Assembly: GCA_937912115.1 (NCBI GenBank)
Contig: CALDOI010000048.1
Location: 62,001 to 126,000 of the forward strand
DNA from: an uncultured Bacteroidota bacterium
GTDB lineage: Bacteria > Bacteroidota > Bacteroidia > Bacteroidales > F082
Reading direction: 5' to 3'
DNA length: 64,000 nt
Both the position numbers and the translations under genes were made by a program. Of the stretch, positions 1 through 8,641 are shown in pieces; the first letter of the stretch is position 1, and each line of letters begins with the position of its first letter. The notes beneath the pieces were generated by a model. The model was not told the origin of the DNA, ran no database searches, and saw only the letters and a program-made list of their open reading frames with translations.

Positions 1-1
1 A

Positions 2-406
2 CAGGATGGATTCATTAGAGTATTCAGACACATCAAAGATTTTCGTGGAGAAGGTTCTCTTGAAGGTTGGGTTCGTCGAACAATTGTCAATACTGCAATA
101 AACTACTATAAAAAGAAAATTAAACAGGGAATTAATACTGATTTAGATTTTGTTAAAGGAAAAGTAAAAGAACAGAATAATATTGTTGAAAAGATGTCGG
201 CTGATGAGTTACTTGTTATGATTAATCAATTACCACCCGGTTATAGAATGGTTTTTAATCTAAATGTAATTGAGGGTTATACTCATAAAGAGATAGGAAA
301 AATACTTGAGATAAGTGAAAATACATCGAAATCTCAATTATCACGAGCACGGGCATCACTTCAAAAGAAAATATTTTCAATAAGAGACAGAGAACAAATT
401 GGATAA
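2..406 (+). CDS. ECF-type RNA polymerase sigma factor, 5' end outside the window
   Basis: The reading frame is open from base 2 and its start lies beyond the left edge, so only about 134 C-terminal codons are visible. The first part matches the end of sigma region 2 (FRHIKDFRGEGSLEGWVRRT, followed by NTAINYYKKK), which contacts the -10 element and core polymerase. The end matches region 4 with its helix-turn-helix (INQLPPGYRMVFNL, then EGYTHKEIGKILEISENT), which reads the -35 element. This is the usual ECF (SigW/RpoE-like) sigma found across Bacteroidota. It overlaps the next gene by 8 nt, which suggests translational coupling to a cognate membrane partner. The stimulus cannot be told from sequence. 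Confidence 0.93.
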   Translation, partial: QDGFIRVFRHIKDFRGEGSLEGWVRRTIVNTAINYYKKKIKQGINTDLDFVKGKVKEQNNIVEKMSADELLVMINQLPPGYRMVFNLNVIEGYTHKEIGKILEISENTSKSQLSRARASLQKKIFSIRDREQIG

Positions 407-1769
407 TAACACAAATATCGACAATCTTTTAAGAGAAAAATTTGAATCATTTTCTCCTACTCCGCCAGAGCATATATGGAAAGGTATTGAAGAGGGTATT
501 AGCGCAACTCCCATGCCTTTTTTGCTTAGGAACAAAAGACTAATAGCAGCAGCTTCTATACTATTACTGGCTCTTTTTACTTCACTTGTTATTTTTAACC
601 CTTTCTCCGGACATACTTATGGTGATGATATGGTTCAAAATAAAAATTCAGAAAAAACAACACCATCTCAAAATTTAGAAGATGATGAATCATCAACTTC
701 AGAAGAGTCCAACATTTCTGTTGATAATAAAAATGAGATACCTAATACTCCTGTAATTGATACTAAAAAGAATATTGGTGTTACTAAAAATCAAAGTAAT
801 AATAATGTTACATATAAAGAAGTAGTTAATGAGGATGATGTTGTTGTTAGTCATGAAAATGTTGAAGAAACCGAAATTGTTACTAAACGACAGATTGTTC
901 AAAACATAGCAATCAGCAGAGAAATTATCTCTCACAATATGCTTTCCCATAGGAGAGGCTTGATTAGTTTTGAATCATATGATAATACCTATACTCCAAT
1001 TGACAGAAATGAAGTTTACCATATACCAGGTGAAATAGAAGTTGATTTAGTTGATAAGCCAATTAATTCGAGATGGGAAATAGGAGTATACATTTCTCCT
1101 GAATTAACTGTTTCCAGCATCGATTCCGTAGAAATTCTAAACTCATATAATTTAAATATTGAACCCACATACTTTTTAAATGATCACTGGTTTTTGCGTT
1201 CAGGATTGGGTCTGTCTTTTGTTCGTGACAGAGGGTTTGCCAGAATAAATTATAATACGCAAGTATATATGGGATCATATGATGATGTTTATGAAGTTAC
1301 CTTCGATACAATTCTTGGAAATGTAACTCCCATTTATCACACAAAAACGGTTGAAGTTTGGGATTCTGTTCGTCATATTTCAGTTTCCAATGTTACAAAT
1401 AGCTATCTGTTTCTACAGGTTCCTGTTTTATTTGGGTATTCTTCAAAATCTTCTGGATCACACATAAAATGGTTTGTGCAAGCCGGACCAGCAATTAATA
1501 TTAAAGTTGGAAGCTGGATTGAAAATCCTAAGCTGGAAGAAAAAGATGCAGAGATAATCAATCTACAAAACAATCTGCCTATTCGAGCTAATAACTATTT
1601 TCAATTATGGTTTGGAGCTGGATTAGAATATGAATTAAACAATAAACTTTCTATTGCTATTGAACCTGGCTATAGGTACTATCTTAACAATATCTACAGT
1701 AATACTAATAACAATGGCCCTTCATCAGGTTTTAACCTTAGGATTGGTCTTGTATATTTAATAAAGTAA
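399..1769 (+). CDS. anti-sigma-like single-span membrane protein with C-terminal outer-membrane beta-barrel domain
   Basis: The protein has 456 residues. Its N-terminus carries the short motif FSPTPPEHIWKGIE (about residues 18-31) seen in Bacteroidota proteins encoded next to ECF sigma factors. One transmembrane helix follows at about 47-66, then an Asn/Ser/Val-rich low-complexity linker (about 70-220) and a C-terminal PorT/OMP beta-barrel-like domain. The start is a TTG at 399 that overlaps the sigma stop. It is preferred because the conserved N-terminal motif lies upstream of the first in-frame ATG (codon 39). From context I infer that the cytoplasmic end binds the sigma factor. The barrel-like part behind an inner-membrane helix is topologically odd. 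Confidence 0.8.
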   Translation: MDNNTNIDNLLREKFESFSPTPPEHIWKGIEEGISATPMPFLLRNKRLIAAASILLLALFTSLVIFNPFSGHTYGDDMVQNKNSEKTTPSQNLEDDESSTSEESNISVDNKNEIPNTPVIDTKKNIGVTKNQSNNNVTYKEVVNEDDVVVSHENVEETEIVTKRQIVQNIAISREIISHNMLSHRRGLISFESYDNTYTPIDRNEVYHIPGEIEVDLVDKPINSRWEIGVYISPELTVSSIDSVEILNSYNLNIEPTYFLNDHWFLRSGLGLSFVRDRGFARINYNTQVYMGSYDDVYEVTFDTILGNVTPIYHTKTVEVWDSVRHISVSNVTNSYLFLQVPVLFGYSSKSSGSHIKWFVQAGPAINIKVGSWIENPKLEEKDAEIINLQNNLPIRANNYFQLWFGAGLEYELNNKLSIAIEPGYRYYLNNIYSNTNNNGPSSGFNLRIGLVYLIK

Positions 1770-1777
1770 AGATTATA

Positions 1778-3355
1778 ATGATGAATTTGAATACGTTGAA
1801 TAAATATATATATAGAATTATTGCATCAGTAATTTTGCTGGTATTGATTTCGGACAGCTCATATGCATTAAATGCAGTAAATCAGATAATTGTATCTGGA
1901 CAAGTTACAAATTATGAATATGGAAATCCTGTATATGGGCATGTTATTTATATAAAGAGTGATTCTACACAAGACGGTTTTAATGGGTATTCTAACATTG
2001 TTTTTACAGATGCTGAGGGATATTATTACGATACTATCTCAACAATAGAAACGAAGGGATCATTAATCATTTATACTCATGACTATTATGGAAAAAAAAT
2101 TGATACTACGGTTCATTTCCGGTTTTTAGAAAGGGCAAATAGTATGCTTATTGCTGATTTTAGCCTGTACCTACCCATAATTTCTGAACAACTTCAGGCA
2201 AGGTTCAAATATGTTCAGAAGAATAATGGGGATAGAACCAAGTTTAATTTCTTTGATAGAACCAATAATGAAAACATTATTAGTTGGTATTGGGATTTTG
2301 GTGATGGATCTACCTCAACTATACAAAATCCGGTTCATAATTATTCTGATTTTGGATTATTTAAAGTTTCCCTAACAATCGTAGCCTTTTCTAACAGCAC
2401 AATTGATACAAGTACTATTTCGAAGCAGTTCTATATTAATAAAACAGAATACTATCATATGGGGGGGCATGTATTTTCTGAATATTTTCCAATCGACAAA
2501 GGTTATGCTTACCTATATTATATTGATACCCTGAAAAGTTATATTCCAATTGATACAATGGCCTTTGACACATTAGGTTATTACTATTTTTATCAAATAC
2601 CAGTAGGTAATTATATTGTTAAGGCTGAGCCAATGAATGAATCAGACTACTATGGAATACTATTGCCTACATATTTTGGGAATACATTATTTTGGGAAGA
2701 TGCTGAAACAATTCCACTAACAAATACATCCTGGGAATACAATATTAATCTTAATCATGCAGGGGGTGCTTCTGTTGGTGTTGGTGGTATAAGTGGTAAT
2801 GTTGAATATGTTAGTCACAATAAATATCTACACGGATTTTCAGCAAAAGGTGTAAATATATATCTTTACGATGATTTTGATAGCCTATTAACGTGTCATT
2901 ATACGGATGATTATGGTGATTTTTCATTTGATTTTATTGAGACAGTTACGTATTGGCTCTACCCAGAGGTTACTGGAATTAATTCGGAGAAAATAAAAGT
3001 TGATTTAACAACTGAAATTCCTGTAGTTAGTGATATTGAAATTAATTTATTGGCAAGTAGTATAAATTATATTGTGCCCGGTGGCGAATCGATAAATAAT
3101 GAAGTAGTTGGCTTACCATTTCCTAACCCGGTTTCAGATATCCTTTCAATACCTGTTTCCTCAGATGTAAACTTGAATATTTCATATGAAATTTACAATG
3201 CTTATGGTCATTTGATAGTTGCAAGCAATGTGATATCAGTTATAAATTCTGGGCAATATGAAGTGTCAACAAGCGATCTTGCCATTGGTACATATATTAT
3301 TCGTACGAAAGTTAATAATGAGATATATAATAGAGTTTTTGTAGTTGCGAAATAA
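1778..3355 (+). CDS. secreted PKD-domain protein with T9SS sorting domain
   Basis: This 525-residue protein begins with a signal peptide (hydrophobic stretch IIASVILLVLISDSSYA). A PKD domain with the hallmark WDFGDGS lies at about residue 172, within roughly 150-225. Carboxypeptidase-regulatory-like beta modules (VSGQVTNYEYGNPVYG; GGISGNVEYV) flank it. The last 80 residues start at FPNPVSD and end ...NRVFVVAK, which fits a type A T9SS C-terminal sorting domain, so the protein should be exported across the outer membrane and anchored or released. It lies 8 nt after the beta-barrel gene and probably belongs to the same operon. No enzymatic motif is visible, and a surface or adhesive role is inference. 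Confidence 0.85.
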   Translation: MMNLNTLNKYIYRIIASVILLVLISDSSYALNAVNQIIVSGQVTNYEYGNPVYGHVIYIKSDSTQDGFNGYSNIVFTDAEGYYYDTISTIETKGSLIIYTHDYYGKKIDTTVHFRFLERANSMLIADFSLYLPIISEQLQARFKYVQKNNGDRTKFNFFDRTNNENIISWYWDFGDGSTSTIQNPVHNYSDFGLFKVSLTIVAFSNSTIDTSTISKQFYINKTEYYHMGGHVFSEYFPIDKGYAYLYYIDTLKSYIPIDTMAFDTLGYYYFYQIPVGNYIVKAEPMNESDYYGILLPTYFGNTLFWEDAETIPLTNTSWEYNINLNHAGGASVGVGGISGNVEYVSHNKYLHGFSAKGVNIYLYDDFDSLLTCHYTDDYGDFSFDFIETVTYWLYPEVTGINSEKIKVDLTTEIPVVSDIEINLLASSINYIVPGGESINNEVVGLPFPNPVSDILSIPVSSDVNLNISYEIYNAYGHLIVASNVISVINSGQYEVSTSDLAIGTYIIRTKVNNEIYNRVFVVAK

Positions 3356-4015
3356 TCATCTAACAATCTCATCAGGCAACACATACCAGAATACTGCCAC
3401 AAAATGAGCAAAACTTCCTAACAATACCCATATGTGGAATATTGCATGATTATATGGCATCTTGTTTAGTAAGTAAAAACCAGCACCAATCATATAAGAT
3501 ACACCACCACCTAGAAGCCAAAGAAGACCGTCGGTTGAAAGGTTTTCATTCATTGGTTTTATCGCAATAATTATAAGCCAGCCCATTGCCACATAAATTA
3601 ATGCTGATATAACATCGTATTTTCCTGTAAAGAATAACTTGAAAATAAGACCTCCAATTGCTAAACCCCAAATTACTCCAAACAAGCTCCAACCCCATGG
3701 ACCCCTTATTGTAACCAGAAGAAATGGAGTATATGTACCTGCAATCAGAAAATATATTGCGGCATGATCAAAAACATTTAGCTTGTTTCTCAAACTTTGT
3801 TTTTGAACACTGTGAAACAGTGTAGATGCAAGGTATAGGATTACCAATGTTGAACCATAAATTGTAAAGCTAACAATGTGCCATGCATCACCTCTTAAAC
3901 TGGCAAACACAATAAGTATTACCAGTGCAGCAATGCTTAACAGAAGGCCAAGTCCATGGGTAATTACATTGAGTATTTCCTCTATTCTGGGATATTGTCG
4001 TGCGTCCATTTTCAT
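3356..4015 (-). CDS. hemolysin III / PAQR-family membrane protein
   Basis: The protein has 219 residues and seven predicted transmembrane helices, the normal size for this family (YqfA/HlyIII, related to PAQR receptors). Family motifs are present: an N-terminal ...RIEEILNVITHG, the helix-2 segment LYLASTLFHS, the FDHAAIYFLIAGTYTPF signature and a C-terminal FHIWVLLGSFAHF. The conserved His and Ser residues form a probable metal site. Function in bacteria is unsettled; despite the name, most members are not proven toxins. Its TGA stop directly abuts the TAA of the preceding convergent gene (3355/3356), so no terminator separates them. Confidence 0.9.
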   Translation of the reverse strand: MKMDARQYPRIEEILNVITHGLGLLLSIAALVILIVFASLRGDAWHIVSFTIYGSTLVILYLASTLFHSVQKQSLRNKLNVFDHAAIYFLIAGTYTPFLLVTIRGPWGWSLFGVIWGLAIGGLIFKLFFTGKYDVISALIYVAMGWLIIIAIKPMNENLSTDGLLWLLGGGVSYMIGAGFYLLNKMPYNHAIFHIWVLLGSFAHFVAVFWYVLPDEIVR

Positions 4016-4078
4016 TCAGCAAAATTAGGGATTTTAGTTCGTGATTGTTGAATGAAATTAGGATAATACGACATATTT

Positions 4079-4250
4079 TTAACCCGGATTATGCGTTACA
4101 TCGTTATGAGAGGTGTAAGTACGATAAAATATGGCTTTTTGAAATCAATGCATAGCACCGCTATGGTGAGGTTTCAAAAAGTAGCGAAGCGCTATATTTT
4201 GAAGTAATTACAGCTAGGAATAGATTTTCTAATGCATATTCCGGGTTTAA
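4079..4250. repeat. MITE-like palindromic element
   Basis: About 172 bp between two minus-strand genes form a long imperfect inverted repeat. The ends are AACCCGGATTATGC (from 4081) and GCATATTCCGGGTT (ending 4247), which pair with one mismatch. Further in, GCTTTTTGAAA (4134-4144) pairs with TTTCAAAAAGTAGC (from 4172), and two tight hairpins occur: CATAGC-ACC-GCTATG and TAGCG-AAG-CGCTA. It has no coding capacity. The layout fits a non-autonomous transposable element or folded intergenic repeat. No second copy was seen in the window. Confidence 0.65.
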
Positions 4251-4330
4251 GCAAATCATTAATAACAAAGATGTAATAGTTAACGGTATTCGCATTTTAA
4301 ACACAGACCAGAAGTTAGGTGGAAAGGAAA

Positions 4331-4963
4331 TCACTTCCTCATCCTAAAAAACTCATACAACTTAACGGCCTTAATTTTCCCAATACCCTCAACTTTTTGT
4401 AGTGATTTAACATCTGCAACTATAATTTTTTCAATTGTATTAAAATGTGCCAATAACTTTTGTGCCAATTCAGGTCCGATACCGGGCATACTTTGAACAA
4501 AATAGTGCTGTTGTTTTTGTGCTCTCTTGGGCTTTTTGCCTGACCGGCGGATGAAAACAGGAGGGTCAAATTGTTGTTTGGAGGCCGTTATCATCAACTC
4601 TACAGTATCTTCTTTACCAGAAGATCGGATAATTGGTATTTGCCATGACAAGTTTACTGAAAGTAATGCTCCTTTTATAGCTTCGGGTTTAATATTATGA
4701 GCTGTTTTAAAAGGGTTGCCCTCAACAATAATCAAAGGAAGTTTGCCTGTTTTTCTTAATCGCGCACATTGATTGAATAAGTGTCCTTTAATAATTGACA
4801 GCACAAAATCATCACTCGTTTTCCTTTCGATAATAATTTCATCCTCAATAATATAATCACCTACTAAGAGTTGATTCATTTTTACATCTACGCCTTTATC
4901 AAAAAGTAAATTAGGAACTCCTGAACTCTTTTCACGATTGTCGGCAATTATTGTGATTTTCAT
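4331..4963 (-). CDS. ERCC4-domain nuclease with helix-hairpin-helix motifs (XPF/Mus81-like)
   Basis: The protein has 210 residues. Its N-terminus (ADNREKS) and the block VGDYIIEDEIIIERKTSDD carry the XPF/ERCC4 nuclease signature, GD followed by ERKxxxD, which binds the catalytic metal. The C-terminal ~60 residues contain two helix-hairpin-helix repeats (MPGIGPELAQKLL; VEGIGKIKAVKLYEF) for binding DNA. The helicase domain of archaeal Hef or XPF is absent, leaving a minimal nuclease like the C-terminal half of archaeal Hef/XPF. A structure-specific cut at forks or flaps is inferred from the family. Bacterial ERCC4 proteins are uncommon. It lies 79 nt downstream of a histidine kinase gene, with no obvious functional link. 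Confidence 0.88.
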   Translation of the reverse strand: MKITIIADNREKSSGVPNLLFDKGVDVKMNQLLVGDYIIEDEIIIERKTSDDFVLSIIKGHLFNQCARLRKTGKLPLIIVEGNPFKTAHNIKPEAIKGALLSVNLSWQIPIIRSSGKEDTVELMITASKQQFDPPVFIRRSGKKPKRAQKQQHYFVQSMPGIGPELAQKLLAHFNTIEKIIVADVKSLQKVEGIGKIKAVKLYEFFRMRK

Positions 4964-5042
4964 TAAGGATGAGTTTTATTTATTGATAAAAATCGAACAC
5001 AAGACAATTAGTGTGGCCCGCAATGAACGGTGACATATATGG

Positions 5043-7151
5043 TTATACCACAACCTCGACCCTTGTTCCAACAGCCTTTTCTCCTTCATCATACAAATCT
5101 GTATAATTAACTACAATCTCCTTCCCTCTCAGCTTTCTGTTAAGCCTTATCATATCATTTATTAACTTAATGCCGTTGCCGGTATCACGGCTATATTTCA
5201 TGGCTGCTTTACGACCAACGCCATTATCTTCAACAATAATTATGGTTCTGCCATCAACGTTATTAACTTCAATATCGAGTTTTTTCAATCCTTCCTTATC
5301 ACGTAGCCCATGCTTTATGGAGTTCTCAACAAGGAGCTGGATAAGCATTCGCGGGAGTCGTTGTGTTTTGTCAACATTTTCCGCCATATGGATACTAAAT
5401 TCAAAATCATCTTTAAATCTGAATTTTTCCAATTCAAGGTAGCTACTGATGAATTCTATTTCTTCTCCAAGGCTAATGTCAATTTTGTCAACACGTTTCA
5501 TTAATGAACGCAATAATTGGCTAAACCTCAATATCTGGTCATGTGCTTCATTAGTTTTGCCTTTTGCCACATTATGTGCCAAGCCATTTAACACATTAAA
5601 CATAAAGTGGGGGTCCATCTGGCTTTTAATGGTTTTCATTTGCAGGCTGTTTATTGTGTCCTCAATGTGCTGCTTACGTTTTGTTTGTATCCCTTGCAGC
5701 CTTTGAGAAAACCATAGAACCATTACTACAAATAAATATACTATAACCCACATTGGATATCTTAGATAAAATAGATAATCATTTTCATAACTATAGTAAT
5801 AGATTATTTCTTCAGCCTTAACAAAGAGCTCATCTATATTTGTTCCATTGTGAACTATTCCAATATTAAAAGGTTTATCAGACTGAATCTTTCGATTACT
5901 TTTTATCAAAACCGGATTTTGTAAAAGGTTATCATATATTATTAAATATTCTAATGTTGGTGTTTGAAACACATATTCATCATTTCCATCTTTATTCAAA
6001 TCTCCCTTAAGTAGAAAATTTACCATGCCAATTTCGCTTTTTATTTTTATTAACTCCAGCTTCTCATTTATCAGGATCAAATAATCATCAATAACACCAA
6101 CAAAAACATATGGTTTGTTTTTATATAAAATTGGAACCATACACGTGCTCCTATTTCCTTGATTTTCAGGAATAACATTAAGAATTTTTCTTGAATACTT
6201 TTTGCATTTTGTTTCATAGAATACGACACTATCTTTGTTTTGGTTAATATTTACATATATAGATGCTATAAACTTTTTGCCCATATCATTTTGATAATTA
6301 CACACATATATATAAGAAGGGATGCCTTTGATTTCAATTGGTTTAAATAGTAATTCCAGATCGTGGTTATAACCCAGAAACCATGAACTATAATCAGAAT
6401 AACTTATATCAAGACTATCATGGATATTTGCTGTTGATGATGATCCACAATAAATTTCCGGGAATGAATCTTTATCAAAGTCAGCAAATGCAATGCTTGA
6501 AAAATGTACACCAATTGTATTTGAACTTTTGATTGAGTTTTCCTGGTGGTCATAAATAAAAACGGCACGGGGTTGTCTTGAGAAACCTGCTTTTAGAATA
6601 AAAACCATTTCTTCGAATCCATCATTATCAATATCTGTTGTTTTTATACTCGCTATTGTGAAATCAATTTTACCATCCCTTTTCCAGATTTTAGTGATTA
6701 ATTTTTCTCTGAAAAGTATTTTTTTTTCGGGATATGGTTGAATGCATCCCATAAATACTGAGTCATTTCTGAAGTAAAAATTGTAAATCTCCAAAAAACC
6801 ATCATTATTTAAGTCAGAGCAATGATAATGTATTTGTTGATTTTGATAATGGCCATGGAAGTTCCACTGTTCGTAATTTACTCCCTTGTTGGTCAAAACT
6901 TTAATTGCGGCTTCACCTTTAACTGCATTATGAAAAGCAATAACCCTTTCATCAATGCCATCATTATCAAGATCATGAAAATTTTCATTAGCATTGGGTT
7001 TATTTGCAACTTCTTTTTTAACTAACACAACCTTGTGTTTTGATGAAGGATTAGGTAAAAAAAATATTATTATCATTGTTATTGGAATAGACAAAATAAA
7101 AGGGCTAGCTACAATATTTAGCATTATCGATTTCTGTTTGCTATTCAGCAT
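5043..7151 (-). CDS. LytS/YehU-type sensor histidine kinase with extracytoplasmic FG-GAP-like repeats
   Basis: The protein has 702 residues. A transmembrane helix at about 10-31 is followed by a ~430-residue outer region with repeated DxDxDGxxE loops (DLDNDGIDE, DLNNDGFLE, DIDNDGFEE, DFDKDSFPE, DLNKDGNDE), typical of calcium-binding FG-GAP/VCBS beta-propellers. A second helix (about 468-487) leads to a His_kinase domain with QMDPHFMFN, where His515 is the probable phosphoacceptor. A HATPase domain follows, with N-box VENSIKHGL and G-box DNGVGR. Such kinases normally sit beside a LytTR response regulator, but none is adjacent here, so its partner is unknown. Confidence 0.9.
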   Translation of the reverse strand: MLNSKQKSIMLNIVASPFILSIPITMIIIFFLPNPSSKHKVVLVKKEVANKPNANENFHDLDNDGIDERVIAFHNAVKGEAAIKVLTNKGVNYEQWNFHGHYQNQQIHYHCSDLNNDGFLEIYNFYFRNDSVFMGCIQPYPEKKILFREKLITKIWKRDGKIDFTIASIKTTDIDNDGFEEMVFILKAGFSRQPRAVFIYDHQENSIKSSNTIGVHFSSIAFADFDKDSFPEIYCGSSSTANIHDSLDISYSDYSSWFLGYNHDLELLFKPIEIKGIPSYIYVCNYQNDMGKKFIASIYVNINQNKDSVVFYETKCKKYSRKILNVIPENQGNRSTCMVPILYKNKPYVFVGVIDDYLILINEKLELIKIKSEIGMVNFLLKGDLNKDGNDEYVFQTPTLEYLIIYDNLLQNPVLIKSNRKIQSDKPFNIGIVHNGTNIDELFVKAEEIIYYYSYENDYLFYLRYPMWVIVYLFVVMVLWFSQRLQGIQTKRKQHIEDTINSLQMKTIKSQMDPHFMFNVLNGLAHNVAKGKTNEAHDQILRFSQLLRSLMKRVDKIDISLGEEIEFISSYLELEKFRFKDDFEFSIHMAENVDKTQRLPRMLIQLLVENSIKHGLRDKEGLKKLDIEVNNVDGRTIIIVEDNGVGRKAAMKYSRDTGNGIKLINDMIRLNRKLRGKEIVVNYTDLYDEGEKAVGTRVEVVV

Positions 7152-7275
7152 TAATATGAGTCTTTTAAGTATGTCGTAAATTTAGGAAAACTTTTTATAA
7201 GCCATTTATATTAGCATCAAATTGCTTCTGTACATTCTTTTTTTGTCCAATTACCCACAATCACCCATAATTCAA

Positions 7276-7283
7276 TATTTTTG
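7276..7283 (+). promoter_or_regulatory. candidate Bacteroidota -7 element (TATTTTTG) of rbfA
   Basis: TATTTTTG fits the Bacteroidota -7 consensus TAnnTTTG and ends only 5 nt before the rbfA ATG. If used, the transcript would be leaderless or nearly so. No TTTG -33 element lies at the expected spacing, so this is tentative. Confidence 0.35.
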
Positions 7284-7287
7284 CATC

Positions 7288-7626
7288 ATGGAAACTATAC
7301 GTCAAGATCGAATAAATAATTTATTACAAAAAGACCTGGGAGAGATATTTCAGGTTGAAATGAGACATGTGTCACTTGGAGCAATGATAACTGTGACAAA
7401 GGTTAAGATCACTCCCGATTTATCATTGGCAAAGATCTATCTTAGTTTGTTTGCTACTAAAGATAAGGCTGCACTATTAAAAAGTATACGAAGTCATACC
7501 AAAGAAATTCGCGGAAAACTTGGTAACCGGGTGCGAAACCAGTTGAGAGTTATACCCGAGCTAAATTTTTATATTGACGACTCACTGGACTATATTGAGA
7601 AAATTGACAACCTACTAAATGATTAA
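7288..7626 (+). CDS. rbfA: 30S ribosome-binding factor RbfA
   Basis: This 112-residue protein matches RbfA in length and pattern: an N-terminal METIRQDRINNLLQKDLGEI, a KH-like core with ITVTKVKITPDLSLAKIYLS, and the C-terminal IPELNFYIDDSLDYIEKI. RbfA assists late maturation of the 16S rRNA 5' end on the small subunit and is needed at low temperature. The ATG at 7288 is chosen because family proteins begin here; an upstream in-frame extension from 7222 has no family support. In many Bacteroidota a LolE/FtsX-like permease directly follows rbfA. Here two envelope genes lie between them. Confidence 0.95.
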   Translation: METIRQDRINNLLQKDLGEIFQVEMRHVSLGAMITVTKVKITPDLSLAKIYLSLFATKDKAALLKSIRSHTKEIRGKLGNRVRNQLRVIPELNFYIDDSLDYIEKIDNLLND

Positions 7627-7667
7627 ATGCAAAAAAGAAATATTAAGACTCTAACCCTACATAAGCT

Positions 7668-7730
7668 ATGACAGATAAGGAAGCATTTATTGATAAATTA
7701 AAAAAAAACTCATCCTATGGCAACAAATAA
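7668..7730 (+). pseudogene. possible short remnant of a small gene after rbfA
   Basis: A 20-codon reading frame starts MTDKEAFIDKLKKNSS and stops shortly after a run of nine A. The beginning looks like a plausible start of a small soluble protein (DUF493-type proteins start in a similar way), but nothing family-like follows. It may be a decayed gene end or chance. Evidence is weak. Confidence 0.2.
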
Positions 7731-7812
7731 TAATATTTAAACAATAAACCATTTAAGCATTTAACCATTCTATCATTTAAGCATTTAAACATTCAATCAA
7801 CTACTCATTTAC
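7731..7812. repeat. AT-rich degenerate short tandem repeat upstream of the methyltransferase
   Basis: The spacer holds repeated CATTTAA units (for example CATTTAAGCATTTAA, twice, with variants). This is low-complexity intergenic DNA of a kind common in Bacteroidota. No hairpin or promoter was recognised in it. Confidence 0.5.
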
Positions 7813-8640
7813 ATGGAATACGATCCTATAAAAAGAAAACTAGGTGTGGTTTTTAACCAATCACCAACGCTTCGAAAGCTATTTTATAAACTACTCGACA
7901 TACTATTATTACGCTCATGGCATATTCGCAAGGAATTAAAAATATGGGAACAAACCGTTTCGGGGGAACAAAAAATCCTTGACGCCGGTTCCGGATTTGG
8001 GCAATATGATTTTTATATGGCATCAAGAAATAGTAACTGGCAAATTACAGGTCTCGATGTTAAGGAAGAACAAATAGCTGATTGCAATGAGTTTTTTACC
8101 AAGATCAACCTGAAAAATGCAAACTTCAAATTTGGCGACTTAACTAAGCTGAATGAAGCAGATAATTACAGCATGGTGCTTTGTGTTGATGTAATGGAGC
8201 ATATAGAAGAAGATGAACTAGTTTTCCGAAATTTCCATCGGTCATTAAAGGATGGGGGTATGTTGTTGGTAAGTACTCCATCCGATAAAGGTGGTTCAGA
8301 TGTACATCACCATGATCATTCGCATGATGCTAAAGGTTCTCATTCATTTATTGATGAACATGTACGCGATGGCTATGGTATTGATGAAATAAGTGATAAG
8401 ATGAAACGAGCCGGATTTACAAAAACCAAGGTGTATTATCAATATGGATGGCCCGGTAAACTTGCCTGGAAATTGAGTATGAAATATCCTATTATTATGC
8501 TTAATGCTAGTTATTTCTTTTTCATTATACTACCCTTCTACTATTTAATAACATTTCCTTTTGTGCTGGTATTAAACTGGTTAGACGTAATAAAAAAGCA
8601 CAAAACAGGAACAGGAGTGGTAGCAATAGCCTGGAAATAA
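7813..8640 (+). CDS. class I SAM-dependent methyltransferase with C-terminal membrane segment
   Basis: The protein has 275 residues. Motif I (ILDAGSGFGQYDFY) binds S-adenosylmethionine. The acidic strand-2 end (ITGLDVKEEQI) and motif IV (MVLCVDVMEHIEEDE) are those of the UbiG/Methyltransf_11 type. A His-rich insert (HHHDHSHD) follows strand 5. The last ~60 residues include one or two hydrophobic helices (SYFFFIILPFYYLITFPFVL), so the enzyme is probably membrane-associated. The next gene, encoding an LTA-synthase-like enzyme, begins 1 nt after the stop, so both likely act on an envelope glycolipid or polymer. The exact substrate is not visible. Confidence 0.85.
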   Translation: MEYDPIKRKLGVVFNQSPTLRKLFYKLLDILLLRSWHIRKELKIWEQTVSGEQKILDAGSGFGQYDFYMASRNSNWQITGLDVKEEQIADCNEFFTKINLKNANFKFGDLTKLNEADNYSMVLCVDVMEHIEEDELVFRNFHRSLKDGGMLLVSTPSDKGGSDVHHHDHSHDAKGSHSFIDEHVRDGYGIDEISDKMKRAGFTKTKVYYQYGWPGKLAWKLSMKYPIIMLNASYFFFIILPFYYLITFPFVLVLNWLDVIKKHKTGTGVVAIAWK

Positions 8641-8641
8641 A

